Shown here in pieces: positions 20,815 through 26,920 of a stretch of DNA of 26,920 nucleotides. The stretch is from positions 1 to 26,920 of the forward strand of contig JALOAD010000044.1 of NCBI GenBank assembly GCA_023228995.1, in the 5' to 3' direction. The notes below the pieces were generated by a model. That model saw nothing but the letters and a program-made list of their open reading frames with translations, was not told the DNA's origin and did no database searches. This DNA comes from JALOAD01 sp023228995 [NCBI: Candidatus Muiribacterium halophilum]. GTDB taxonomy: Bacteria > Muiribacteriota > Muiribacteriia > Muiribacteriales. Each line of letters starts with the position of its first letter. Position 1 is the stretch's first letter. The position numbers and the translations under genes are program-made.

Positions 20815-22893
20815 TTATTTCTTTTTAGATTGTTTTTTAATAGTTATTTTAGTTTCATCTTTTTCTTTATCATATGATATTAAAAATACTGAATCTTGTT
20901 TTGGCTCATCTAAAAGAACATCAACCAAAGGATCATCAACCCATCTTTGAATAGCTCTCTTCATAGGTCTTGCTCCATATTTTTGATCATAACCCACTTC
21001 AATTAATTTTTTAATGATTTTATCATCTAATTCACAAGAATATCCAACATCTTTCAATCTTTGATAAGTGTTTTTTAATTCAAGATGTAAAATATCAGTA
21101 ATATTTTCCTTATCTAAATTTCTAAAATAGATAATATCATCAATTCTATTAATAAATTCTGGTGGAAACTTCTTTTTTAATTCTTTCTCAAGAATATACT
21201 TATCATTAGATGATTTATTTTCTAAATCCTTCTTAGTAGTTATACCAATTTTATTACCAAAATCACTTAAAGTTCTACTACCCACATTAGAAGTCATTAA
21301 AACAATAGTATTTTTGAAAGATACTCTTCTACCATGTGAATCTGTCATATGACCTTCATCAAACATTTGTAAAAATATATTAAATACCTCTGAATGTGCC
21401 TTTTCAATTTCATCTAATAGAATAATTGAATATGGGTTATTTCTAATTCTATCTAATACTGTAGTGTCATCATAACCAATATAAGCACTCGGTGCACCAA
21501 TAATTCTATTTACAGATATTTTTTCCATATATTCAGACATATCCAATCGAATTAAAGCATCTTTATCATCAAATAGATATTTTGCTAATTCTTTAGCAAT
21601 CAAAGTCTTACCAACTCCTGATGCACCATTAAGAAAGAATACTGGTGGTCTATTAGGATCTTTCATACCCATTTTAGATCTTTGGATTGCTTTGGTTATT
21701 TTAGCAACTGCATCATCTTGACCAATTACACAACCTTTAAGAGTTTTACCCATTAATTTAAGTTTTTCTTTTTCAGATTTGTCAATTTTCTTAACTGGAA
21801 TTCCACTAATTAATGATACTACTTCAGCAACATCTTCATCTGTAACAATATGTTTAGAATTTGAACTTTCTTTTTGCCATTTCTTGGTTTCTTTTTCAAG
21901 AATATTTAATTTAGTTGTTTCTTCATTTCTCACAACAGCTGCTTCTTCATATAGTTGATTTTTAACTAATTCCAATTTTTTAATTTTAATATCAGATAAT
22001 TCTTCTTCTATATCTGTTATTATTTTAGGAATTTGCATATTAGCAATATGAACTCTTGAACCAACTTCATCTAATACATCAATGGCTTTATCAGGTAATA
22101 CTCTATCAGTTACATATCTTTCTGTTAAATCTACACAAGCTTTCAAAGATTCTTGGGTGTATATAACATTATGATGATCTTCATACATACTCTTAATATT
22201 ATTCATAATAATATAAGTATCTTCAACTGATGTAGGATTTACTATAATTTTTTGGAATCTTCTATCTAAAGCTGAATCTTTTTCAAAATGTTTTCTATAT
22301 TCTTCAGTTGTAGTAGATCCTATTACTTGTAATAGCCCATTGCTCAGTGCTGGTTTGATTATGTTTGATGCATCCATTGAACCACTTGAGCTACCTGCTC
22401 CAATAATAGTATGTATTTCATCTATAAATAGAATGATATTTGGATTATTCTCCACCTCAGTCATAACACCTTTTAATCTTTCTTCAAATTGACCACGATA
22501 TTTAGTTCCAGCAATCATACCAGCTAAATCTAACACCATGATTTTCTTATCTATTAAGGTACGACTCACCTTTTTTTCTAAAATTTTAATTGTTAATAGA
22601 TTTGCAATACTAGTTTTACCAACACCAGGATCACCAACTAAGATTGGGTTATTTTTTCTCCTTCTTGAAAGTATTTGAACCATACGCTCAACTTCTTTAT
22701 CTCTACCAACAACTATGTCTAATTTTCCTTCCTCAGCCATTTTGTTTAGGTTTCTACTATACAAATCAAGCATTGGAGTATCAGAATTAGAATTAGGTTT
22801 TTTCATATAAGGTGATTTTACATCATCTTGATCATCATCATCATCATAAGAATTTTTGAATGGCATTACTGGTTTTTGTTCTCTTTTATTCAT
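20815..22893 (-). CDS. Two-domain Clp/Hsp100 AAA+ ATPase (ClpC/ClpA-like), N-domain missing
   Basis: 692 residues. D1 carries Walker A GDPGVGKTS (87-95), Walker B ILFIDEIH (154-161), sensor-type IGSTTTEEYR and arginine finger DRRF near 210. A short ClpC-like middle helix with YEEAAVVRNEE sits at about 315-325. D2 carries Walker A GASGVGKTL (423-431), Walker B ILLDEIEKAH (491-500) and GARPMKRAIQ near the C-terminus. Instead of the usual ~150-residue Clp N-domain there is an acidic, disordered front (DDDDDQDD). A KIGI motif sits near the position of the ClpP-binding IGL/IGF loop. The enzyme unfolds proteins, either handing them to a host ClpP or acting alone. Losing the N-domain would change adaptor use. 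Confidence 0.93.
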   Translation of the reverse strand: MNKREQKPVMPFKNSYDDDDDQDDVKSPYMKKPNSNSDTPMLDLYSRNLNKMAEEGKLDIVVGRDKEVERMVQILSRRRKNNPILVGDPGVGKTSIANLLTIKILEKKVSRTLIDKKIMVLDLAGMIAGTKYRGQFEERLKGVMTEVENNPNIILFIDEIHTIIGAGSSSGSMDASNIIKPALSNGLLQVIGSTTTEEYRKHFEKDSALDRRFQKIIVNPTSVEDTYIIMNNIKSMYEDHHNVIYTQESLKACVDLTERYVTDRVLPDKAIDVLDEVGSRVHIANMQIPKIITDIEEELSDIKIKKLELVKNQLYEEAAVVRNEETTKLNILEKETKKWQKESSNSKHIVTDEDVAEVVSLISGIPVKKIDKSEKEKLKLMGKTLKGCVIGQDDAVAKITKAIQRSKMGMKDPNRPPVFFLNGASGVGKTLIAKELAKYLFDDKDALIRLDMSEYMEKISVNRIIGAPSAYIGYDDTTVLDRIRNNPYSIILLDEIEKAHSEVFNIFLQMFDEGHMTDSHGRRVSFKNTIVLMTSNVGSRTLSDFGNKIGITTKKDLENKSSNDKYILEKELKKKFPPEFINRIDDIIYFRNLDKENITDILHLELKNTYQRLKDVGYSCELDDKIIKKLIEVGYDQKYGARPMKRAIQRWVDDPLVDVLLDEPKQDSVFLISYDKEKDETKITIKKQSKKK

Positions 22894-22896
22894 ACT

Positions 22897-23211
22897 TTAT
22901 TTTAATAAATTATTAATAGTTTCATTTCTATATTTAGATATATGTTTTATATCTAATTTTGTTTTAATTGTTAATATCATATTAATTACATCAATACTAA
23001 TTGATGTAATATTTGCATAATTAGCTGTGATTTTTTTACAATCTATATTTAATATTATATTGTTTTTATACATACCAAAGAATATTTTTTCATATTCTTT
23101 ATATATATTTATATCAAAAGTTATATCAAGTGAATATACTCCATTATTTATTGAAGATTTTCTATATTCAGAAATTTCCTTAAATATATATTTAATATTG
23201 TTAATATACAT
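22897..23211 (-). CDS. Small hypothetical protein (104 aa) with C-terminal motif
   Basis: 104 residues, mostly short beta-like stretches rich in Ile, Asn and Tyr, with no known motif. The last part, KHISKYRNETINNLLK, carries the recurrent R-x-x-[KT]-[LI]-N-N-L tail. The start overlaps the upstream PTH2-like gene's stop as TAATG, so it is coupled, and the Clp gene starts only 4 bases after it ends. Function unknown; it could be an adaptor for the phage Clp, but that is speculation from adjacency. Confidence 0.65.
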   Translation of the reverse strand: MYINNIKYIFKEISEYRKSSINNGVYSLDITFDINIYKEYEKIFFGMYKNNIILNIDCKKITANYANITSISIDVINMILTIKTKLDIKHISKYRNETINNLLK

Positions 23212-23693
23212 TAATTATGTAATTTGAAGCCTCTTAAAAAATCTTTAAGAAAGGCATTTTTTTCACCACCTATATTTTCAACCCAATTTTTATAATTTTG
23301 GGTATTAGTGTTTTGATCGTCTAAATCAAAACTAAGTTCTTCATAATATGGATAATCAATATTATTGAATACTCTTTCATCTACTATAAAAACAATAGCT
23401 GTTAATTGGTCACCTAAATCTGGTTCATAAAAAGTAGCACAATCAATATTATTATCAATTAATAATTGTAAACTTTTATTCATTTCTCCTAATCTATTCG
23501 GATTAGTATTAGTAGTTTTACCATTCAGTATAATACAGGTTTTATGATTTTTAGCCCATTCTTGAAATAATTCATTATTGTACTTTAATCCATACTCAAC
23601 AATTGCATGAGTATATTGGATTCCAACTTGGATTCCAGTTAATTGATAATTAACTAATCCATACATTCTAAGTTCTAATTTTTTATTATTCAT
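23211..23693 (-). CDS. Peptidyl-tRNA hydrolase 2 (PTH2)-like protein
   Basis: 160 residues. Residues 20-34, GIQVGIQYTHAIVEY, resemble the PTH2 motif (GKIAAQ-x-x-HA), with His29 as the likely conserved His. CIILNGKTTN (53-62) and YEPDLGDQLTAIVFIVDERV (89-108) match the later strands, where PTH2 has an acidic loop and a T-x-L/A-I-G-P-like strand. I also recall similar proteins as conserved unknowns in large phages. PTH2 enzymes free tRNA from stalled peptides. The fold call is by eye and the catalytic role is unproven. It is coupled to the next gene by TAATG. Confidence 0.55.
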   Translation of the reverse strand: MNNKKLELRMYGLVNYQLTGIQVGIQYTHAIVEYGLKYNNELFQEWAKNHKTCIILNGKTTNTNPNRLGEMNKSLQLLIDNNIDCATFYEPDLGDQLTAIVFIVDERVFNNIDYPYYEELSFDLDDQNTNTQNYKNWVENIGGEKNAFLKDFLRGFKLHN

Positions 23694-23703
23694 AATTTAT
23701 ATT

Positions 23704-23997
23704 TTAGTGCCCATAGTTAAAACCAATTGTGATTTCTTTACCATTAGATAATGTGATTTTTTTATCATAAAACCCACAACATCCTTCTTCAATTTGTTTA
23801 TTATATTTAAGTTCATCACTTTCGTCACAAATGAATCTATGATTATCTATACAACCATCAGCAATTTCTATTTCAGCTTCATAAAAAGCTATAGCAATTT
23901 CCTTTTTTTCATCTATACTTAAGGATGTCTTGAATCTTAATAAATTCATCACAAAATTTATATAATCATTACTAATAACTTTATATCTATTTTTCAC
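23704..23997 (-). CDS. Hypothetical protein (97 aa) with its own promoter
   Basis: 97 residues with several Cys and His in the second half (HRFICDESDEL, EEGCCGFYDK), then a beta-like end KITLSNGKEITIGFNYGH. The Cys spacing is not a standard zinc finger. A Bacteroidetes-type promoter ends 24 bases before the ATG, and the gene leads the block that runs through the PTH2-like and Clp genes (10-base gap). No family recognised. Confidence 0.65.
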   Translation of the reverse strand: MKNRYKVISNDYINFVMNLLRFKTSLSIDEKKEIAIAFYEAEIEIADGCIDNHRFICDESDELKYNKQIEEGCCGFYDKKITLSNGKEITIGFNYGH

Positions 23998-24021
23998 GTA
24001 ATTTGTATTTTAATTATGTTG

Positions 24022-24053
24022 CAAAGATATATATTTTTTTTCATTCTACCAAA
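24022..24053 (-). promoter_or_regulatory. Bacteroidetes-type promoter ahead of the PTH2/Clp block
   Basis: On the minus strand TTTG (24050-24053), 20 bases, TATCTTTG (24022-24029), 24 bases before the ATG at 23997. Confidence 0.7.
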
Positions 24054-24115
24054 TTTCTTAGTAATTTTATTAATTATTTATTTCCATTATATTTATTATC
24101 AAGTTTTGATTGCTT

Positions 24116-24445
24116 TTAAAATATAGCTAAATTATTTAATTTCTCATTTCTATATTTTTGTAAATCTATAAATATCAAATCAAAAATAAATTCATTTATT
24201 TGCATTTCACAACCATCATCTGTAATAATAGTGTACTTTTTACCAAAGTATTGACCATTAATTTTTCCATAATCTATCATTGATTTAACTTTATATGATT
24301 TATTTATTGTAAATAAATAATGAAAATTAATGTTATTGTCTTTTAATACATTAGCTTTACATATAACATAGTATTTTTCATAATCATATGTTTTAAATAG
24401 TTCTTTACATTTAATTTTATTAAATATTTTTTTAACATTAAACAT
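24116..24445 (-). CDS. Small hypothetical protein (109 aa) with C-terminal R-x-x-K-L-N-N-L motif
   Basis: 109 residues. A basic helical front (FNVKKIFNKIKCKELFKTYD) precedes a beta-rich centre with KYYVICKANVLKDNNINF and GKKYTIITDDGCEMQINEF. This resembles the small barrel of the 69-residue protein at 10822. The tail is LQKYRNEKLNNLAIF, a clear example of the recurrent motif. The gene begins one base after the kinase-like gene ends, so it closes the 25968-24116 operon. Function unknown. Confidence 0.68.
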   Translation of the reverse strand: MFNVKKIFNKIKCKELFKTYDYEKYYVICKANVLKDNNINFHYLFTINKSYKVKSMIDYGKINGQYFGKKYTIITDDGCEMQINEFIFDLIFIDLQKYRNEKLNNLAIF

Positions 24446-24446
24446 C

Positions 24447-24956
24447 TTATATATGTATTACTTTATTAAATTTTTCATCTTCATCTATAGGTTCATAGCA
24501 ATTAATCATTCTTTTAACAATACTCATTGATATATTTTTACATTCTTTAAGCATTCTACTTTTATTTCTATTATGATATTCAGAATCAGATAAAATAGGA
24601 AATATAACAGCTACTTTGTTATAATTTTTTGAAAAATATTTAATACTATCATTTCTTGATTTTACTGTTACATGATCCATATCTATAATTACATTTTGTT
24701 CATTATTATCAGCCTCTATTAATCTTTCTTTTAAGATTTTATCAACTAAACTTTGTTTTACACACTTAAAAGCTAAATTATAATCAGTGGTATCACTTAA
24801 CTCAAATAAAATCTCATCTCGACTAATTATAATAACATTTTCATCAATTTCTTCTTTATACTTTTCACAAAAAAATGATTTACCACCTAATGGTGGTGAT
24901 ACTAATACCAATACATATGGTGTGTCTAAATTCTTAAAATTGTCTAAATTAATCAT
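24447..24956 (-). CDS. Polynucleotide-kinase-like P-loop protein
   Basis: 169 residues. A P-loop at 18-27 reads LVSPPLGGKS. It keeps GKS but has Ser where the first Gly of GxxxxGK is usual. Next come IIISRDEILFEL (42-53), matching the SRDE segment of T4 Pnk-type kinases, and VIIDMDHVTVKSRNDSIKYF near 88-107, the Walker B-like strand plus helix. A basic lid follows (YHNRNKSRM). Such kinases phosphorylate the 5' OH of RNA or DNA; T4 Pnk repairs cleaved tRNA with RNA ligase. No phosphatase domain is present. It sits with Nudix and cREC-like genes, which supports nucleic-acid end processing. A general AAA_33 small-molecule kinase is the alternative. Confidence 0.75.
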   Translation of the reverse strand: MINLDNFKNLDTPYVLVLVSPPLGGKSFFCEKYKEEIDENVIIISRDEILFELSDTTDYNLAFKCVKQSLVDKILKERLIEADNNEQNVIIDMDHVTVKSRNDSIKYFSKNYNKVAVIFPILSDSEYHNRNKSRMLKECKNISMSIVKRMINCYEPIDEDEKFNKVIHI

Positions 24957-24979
24957 AACTATTTTAGCTTTTATTTTTA

Positions 24980-25552
24980 TTATTCATTAAGTTTTATTTC
25001 TATTGCTTTTTTTATCATATCAGCATGATCAAAAGCCATCTCAACATCACTTATTTCACCATCATAACTAATCTCAATCCACTCACAATCAGTAGCATCA
25101 TCACTAGCTTTAACTATTGGCTTTTCATTTAATATTATACAATAAACATATGAAATACAATTTTTATTTCTTGGATCTCTATAAGGTTTATCAAAATAAC
25201 CAACAAAAAAAAGATTATCTACTTCTAATGATGTTTCTTCTTTCAATTCTCTTAAAGCTGCATCTAAAATAGTTTCATTTTCATCTATAACACCACCAGG
25301 TAGGGCATTATATCCTTTATATGGCTCATTCTTTCTTTTTATGGTAAGTAATTTATAACTATCTTTATTATCTATTAAAACCACTAAATCTACACATAAC
25401 ATACCATAATCAATAATAATATCATCATTGATTAAAAATCTATATGTATAACCAACATTTAATTTCAGAACACTACTAAATATACCATAACTAGTAGTTA
25501 TTTTATTGTTATCTATTTTCAATACCTTTAAAGGACCAATCCATTGTTTCAT
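24980..25552 (-). CDS. Nudix hydrolase, ADP-ribose-pyrophosphatase-like
   Basis: 190 residues. The Nudix box at 87-110 has G-x5-E-x7-REL-x-EE, with Ser where Gly commonly follows. Flanks such as CVDLVVLI, TIKRKNEPYKGYNALPGG and PYRDPRNKNCISYVY are typical of ADP-ribose pyrophosphatases and NrtR-like Nudix domains. About 50 residues before the core have no clear match. It probably hydrolyses ADP-ribose or a related nucleoside diphosphate, perhaps protecting the phage from NAD-depleting defences or recycling nucleotides; the substrate is not proven. It overlaps the upstream cREC-like gene by 4 bases. Confidence 0.9.
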   Translation of the reverse strand: MKQWIGPLKVLKIDNNKITTSYGIFSSVLKLNVGYTYRFLINDDIIIDYGMLCVDLVVLIDNKDSYKLLTIKRKNEPYKGYNALPGGVIDENETILDAALRELKEETSLEVDNLFFVGYFDKPYRDPRNKNCISYVYCIILNEKPIVKASDDATDCEWIEISYDGEISDVEMAFDHADMIKKAIEIKLNE

Positions 25553-25968
25553 TTTACAAATTTATTATTAATTCTACCTTTATGAAAATATAATACAGAT
25601 GAAACATCTACTTTTTCTATCAATTTGAGATAATTAATTATCAAAGATTTTATATTATTACTACCTATTATATTATCTGAATGTATATACCAATTAGGTA
25701 ATTTTTTTTCATTTATAATACAGTAATTAATAAGATATTCTGTTGCTGTTTTACCTGTATATTCAATATTATTAATGATATTTGCTAAATCATGATCAAA
25801 TGAAATAATATCTATTTCATCAAATCTACTATCAATAATTTTAACAAAACTATCATAATCTCTAACTATAACTATTTCATTAACATTAAAATATGGTAAT
25901 CCTTTATTATCATTATGAGACATAATGACTTCACGAATATCATCTAAAAATATATTTATCTTCTTCAT
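25549..25968 (-). CDS. Receiver-like cREC (cyclic-phosphate-processing) domain protein
   Basis: 139 residues. Motifs match the cREC family: INIFLDDIRE at 4-13, VRDYDSF at 35-41, DIISFDHDL at 53-61 with the signature DHDL, TGKTATEYLI at 71-80 and LPNWYIHSDN at 90-99. This receiver-like domain has been linked by comparative genomics to cyclic-phosphate RNA-end processing and RNA repair. It heads an operon with Nudix and kinase-like genes, which fits. A promoter ends only 4 bases before the ATG at 25968, so its mRNA may be leaderless. The biochemical activity is predicted, not established. Confidence 0.7.
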   Translation of the reverse strand: MKKINIFLDDIREVIMSHNDNKGLPYFNVNEIVIVRDYDSFVKIIDSRFDEIDIISFDHDLANIINNIEYTGKTATEYLINYCIINEKKLPNWYIHSDNIIGSNNIKSLIINYLKLIEKVDVSSVLYFHKGRINNKFVK

Positions 25969-25972
25969 TCTG

Positions 25973-26003
25973 CAAAGATATGAAAAAAATTTTTAATAAC
26001 AAA
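25973..26003 (-). promoter_or_regulatory. Bacteroidetes-type promoter, apparently leaderless, for the cREC/Nudix/kinase operon
   Basis: On the minus strand TTTG (26000-26003), 19 bases, TATCTTTG (25973-25980), then CAGA and the ATG. The box-to-ATG spacing (4 bases) equals that at 13121-13133. Confidence 0.7.
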
Positions 26004-26023
26004 ATAAAAAGAGGTTTATATTT

Positions 26024-26050
26024 TCATTAAATGTTTTTTATATATTTCAT
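26024..26050 (-). pseudogene. 5' relic of a third leucine-rich-repeat gene copy
   Basis: The minus strand from the ATG at 26050 reads MKYIKNI and stops, against MKYIRTFNES in the intact neighbour. The DNA (TATATATTTCATCG and TCATTAAATGT) matches the start of the intact gene at 26696-26721. The rest of this copy has been deleted. Confidence 0.55.
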
Positions 26051-26215
26051 CGTATTTTATAATCATTTTTTAATAACTCTATGAGTTCTTCTCTGGGTTT
26101 TGGTTTTCCTATATCATCTAAAAATTCTACTAATCTATTTACCAATAATTTATCTTGTTGGATAATTTCTCTATCTATAAAATCCATAATTAAATCTTTA
26201 TCTTCTCTATTAGAT
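26047..26215. repeat. Direct repeat of about 170 bases (with 26718-26886)
   Basis: Nearly identical DNA covers the 3' end of both leucine-rich-repeat genes, with only scattered single-base differences, such as T/G at 26056 against 26727. Unit spacing is about 671 bases. Confidence 0.85.
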
Positions 26216-26721
26216 ATATTTTTATATCCATCAGATGTTGTAAATAACTTTATTATTTTAGTAATTGGATTATTCAGTATAAATAATTCTTTATAATATT
26301 TTGGTAAATAATCTATACTTTTAAGTTTATTATCTCTACAAGAAAAACATTTTCCCACTCTTTTAGGACCACCATCTAAGGTTGTTAACCGATTATAATT
26401 ACAATTAAAATCACCACCCACACTTTGAGGACAACCCACCAAAGAAGTTAATTGATTAATAGCATAATTAAAATTACCACCTACACTCTGAGGACTACCC
26501 TCTAAGGATGTTAAATAATTACAACCACAAAGGAAATTCCCACTAACATTTCTAAATTTCAATGGTAATACTTTTAATTTTTTATCATACAAATCAACAT
26601 TTCCATCTACATCAATAGAACCATCTTCATTAATAGTATAATTAGTTATATTATATTTTTCACAAATAGCTTCAATTTCTGAAGTGTTCGTAGATTCATT
26701 AAATGTCCTTATATATTTCAT
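26047..26721 (-). CDS. Phage leucine-rich-repeat protein (224 aa)
   Basis: The front MKYIRTFNES and NEDGSIDVDGNVDLYDKKLK (31-50) are typical of a leucine-rich-repeat family seen in large phages. Four repeats of 21 residues start near 70, 91, 112 and 133 (LTSLEGSPQSVGGNFNYAINQ and variants). A helical C-terminus rich in acidic residues follows (about 160-224). Such repeats form a curved protein-binding surface; the partner is unknown. The stop of the upstream copy overlaps this ATG (ATGA), and the 3' end is nearly identical to that copy, showing recent tandem duplication or gene conversion. Confidence 0.85.
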   Translation of the reverse strand: MKYIRTFNESTNTSEIEAICEKYNITNYTINEDGSIDVDGNVDLYDKKLKVLPLKFRNVSGNFLCGCNYLTSLEGSPQSVGGNFNYAINQLTSLVGCPQSVGGDFNCNYNRLTTLDGGPKRVGKCFSCRDNKLKSIDYLPKYYKELFILNNPITKIIKLFTTSDGYKNISNREDKDLIMDFIDREIIQQDKLLVNRLVEFLDDIGKPKPREELIELLKNDYKIR

Positions 26722-26920
26722 CGTATTGTATAATCATTTTTTAATAACTCTATGAGTTCTTCTCTGGATTTTGGTTTTCCTATATCATCTAAAAATTCTA
26801 CTAATCTATTTACTAATAATTTATCTTGTTGGATAATTTCTCTATCTATAAAATCCATAATTAAATCTTTATCTTCTCTATTAAATATCCCACCATATTC
26901 ATCAGGTTTAGTAAATAAAT
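26718..26920 (-). CDS. Tandem leucine-rich-repeat gene copy, C-terminal part only (cut by window edge)
   Basis: Only about 66 C-terminal codons are visible, from FTKPDEYGGIFNREDK to KNDYTIR. They match the C-terminus of the next gene almost residue for residue (KPKS for KPKP, YTIR for YKIR), diverging at the upstream side. The repeat domain should lie beyond the window. The stop overlaps the downstream copy's start. Confidence 0.8.
   Translation of the reverse strand, partial: LFTKPDEYGGIFNREDKDLIMDFIDREIIQQDKLLVNRLVEFLDDIGKPKSREELIELLKNDYTIR

Overview
The window looks like part of a large, very AT-rich phage genome infecting a Bacteroidetes host, probably Flavobacteriales-like. It encodes relatives of T4 replication proteins: a flap endonuclease/RNase H, a gp32-like single-strand DNA-binding protein, a T4-type topoisomerase large subunit and a probable gp62-like clamp-loader subunit. 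It also carries probable tail genes and the packed, overlapping small genes typical of phages. Host assignment rests on repeated promoters of the Bacteroidetes type (TTTG, 19-20 bases, TAnnTTTG) and on A-rich rather than Shine-Dalgarno sequence before the starts. No rRNA, tRNA or CRISPR array was seen.

Layout. 1-4213 (minus): the 5' part of a TnpB gene cut by the window edge, NusG, a clamp-loader candidate, small unknowns and RNase H. 4216-9612 (minus): the most striking region, with fractured genes joined by split inteins. An IMP dehydrogenase/GMP reductase is broken at its catalytic Cys into two genes. A T4-type topoisomerase large subunit is broken at two points inside its TOPRIM catalytic motifs. 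Its middle piece carries an intein C-half at the front and an intein N-half at the back, so three polypeptides and two trans-splicing reactions would be needed. The gaps hold a Vsr-like endonuclease frame, a relic that may be another one plus a TnpB fragment, and an adenine methyltransferase. The topoisomerase ATPase piece is not in the window. 9613-14590: a GC-richer structured RNA or leader, then small unknown genes on both strands with recognisable promoters. 14784-19951 (plus): single-strand binding protein, then probable tail/virion genes. 19971-26920 (minus): glycosyltransferase, two-domain Clp ATPase, a PTH2-like protein, and a promoter-headed cluster of a cREC-like protein, a Nudix hydrolase and a polynucleotide-kinase-like protein that may repair RNA ends or handle nucleotides. 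Tandem leucine-rich-repeat genes end the window.

How it works together. The left and centre supply replication, transcription control and purine nucleotide synthesis. Two essential-looking enzymes there depend on protein trans-splicing. The right side supplies structure, protein quality control and possible RNA repair. Several unrelated small proteins share a C-terminal motif (core R-x-x-K-L-N-N-L) that I cannot explain.
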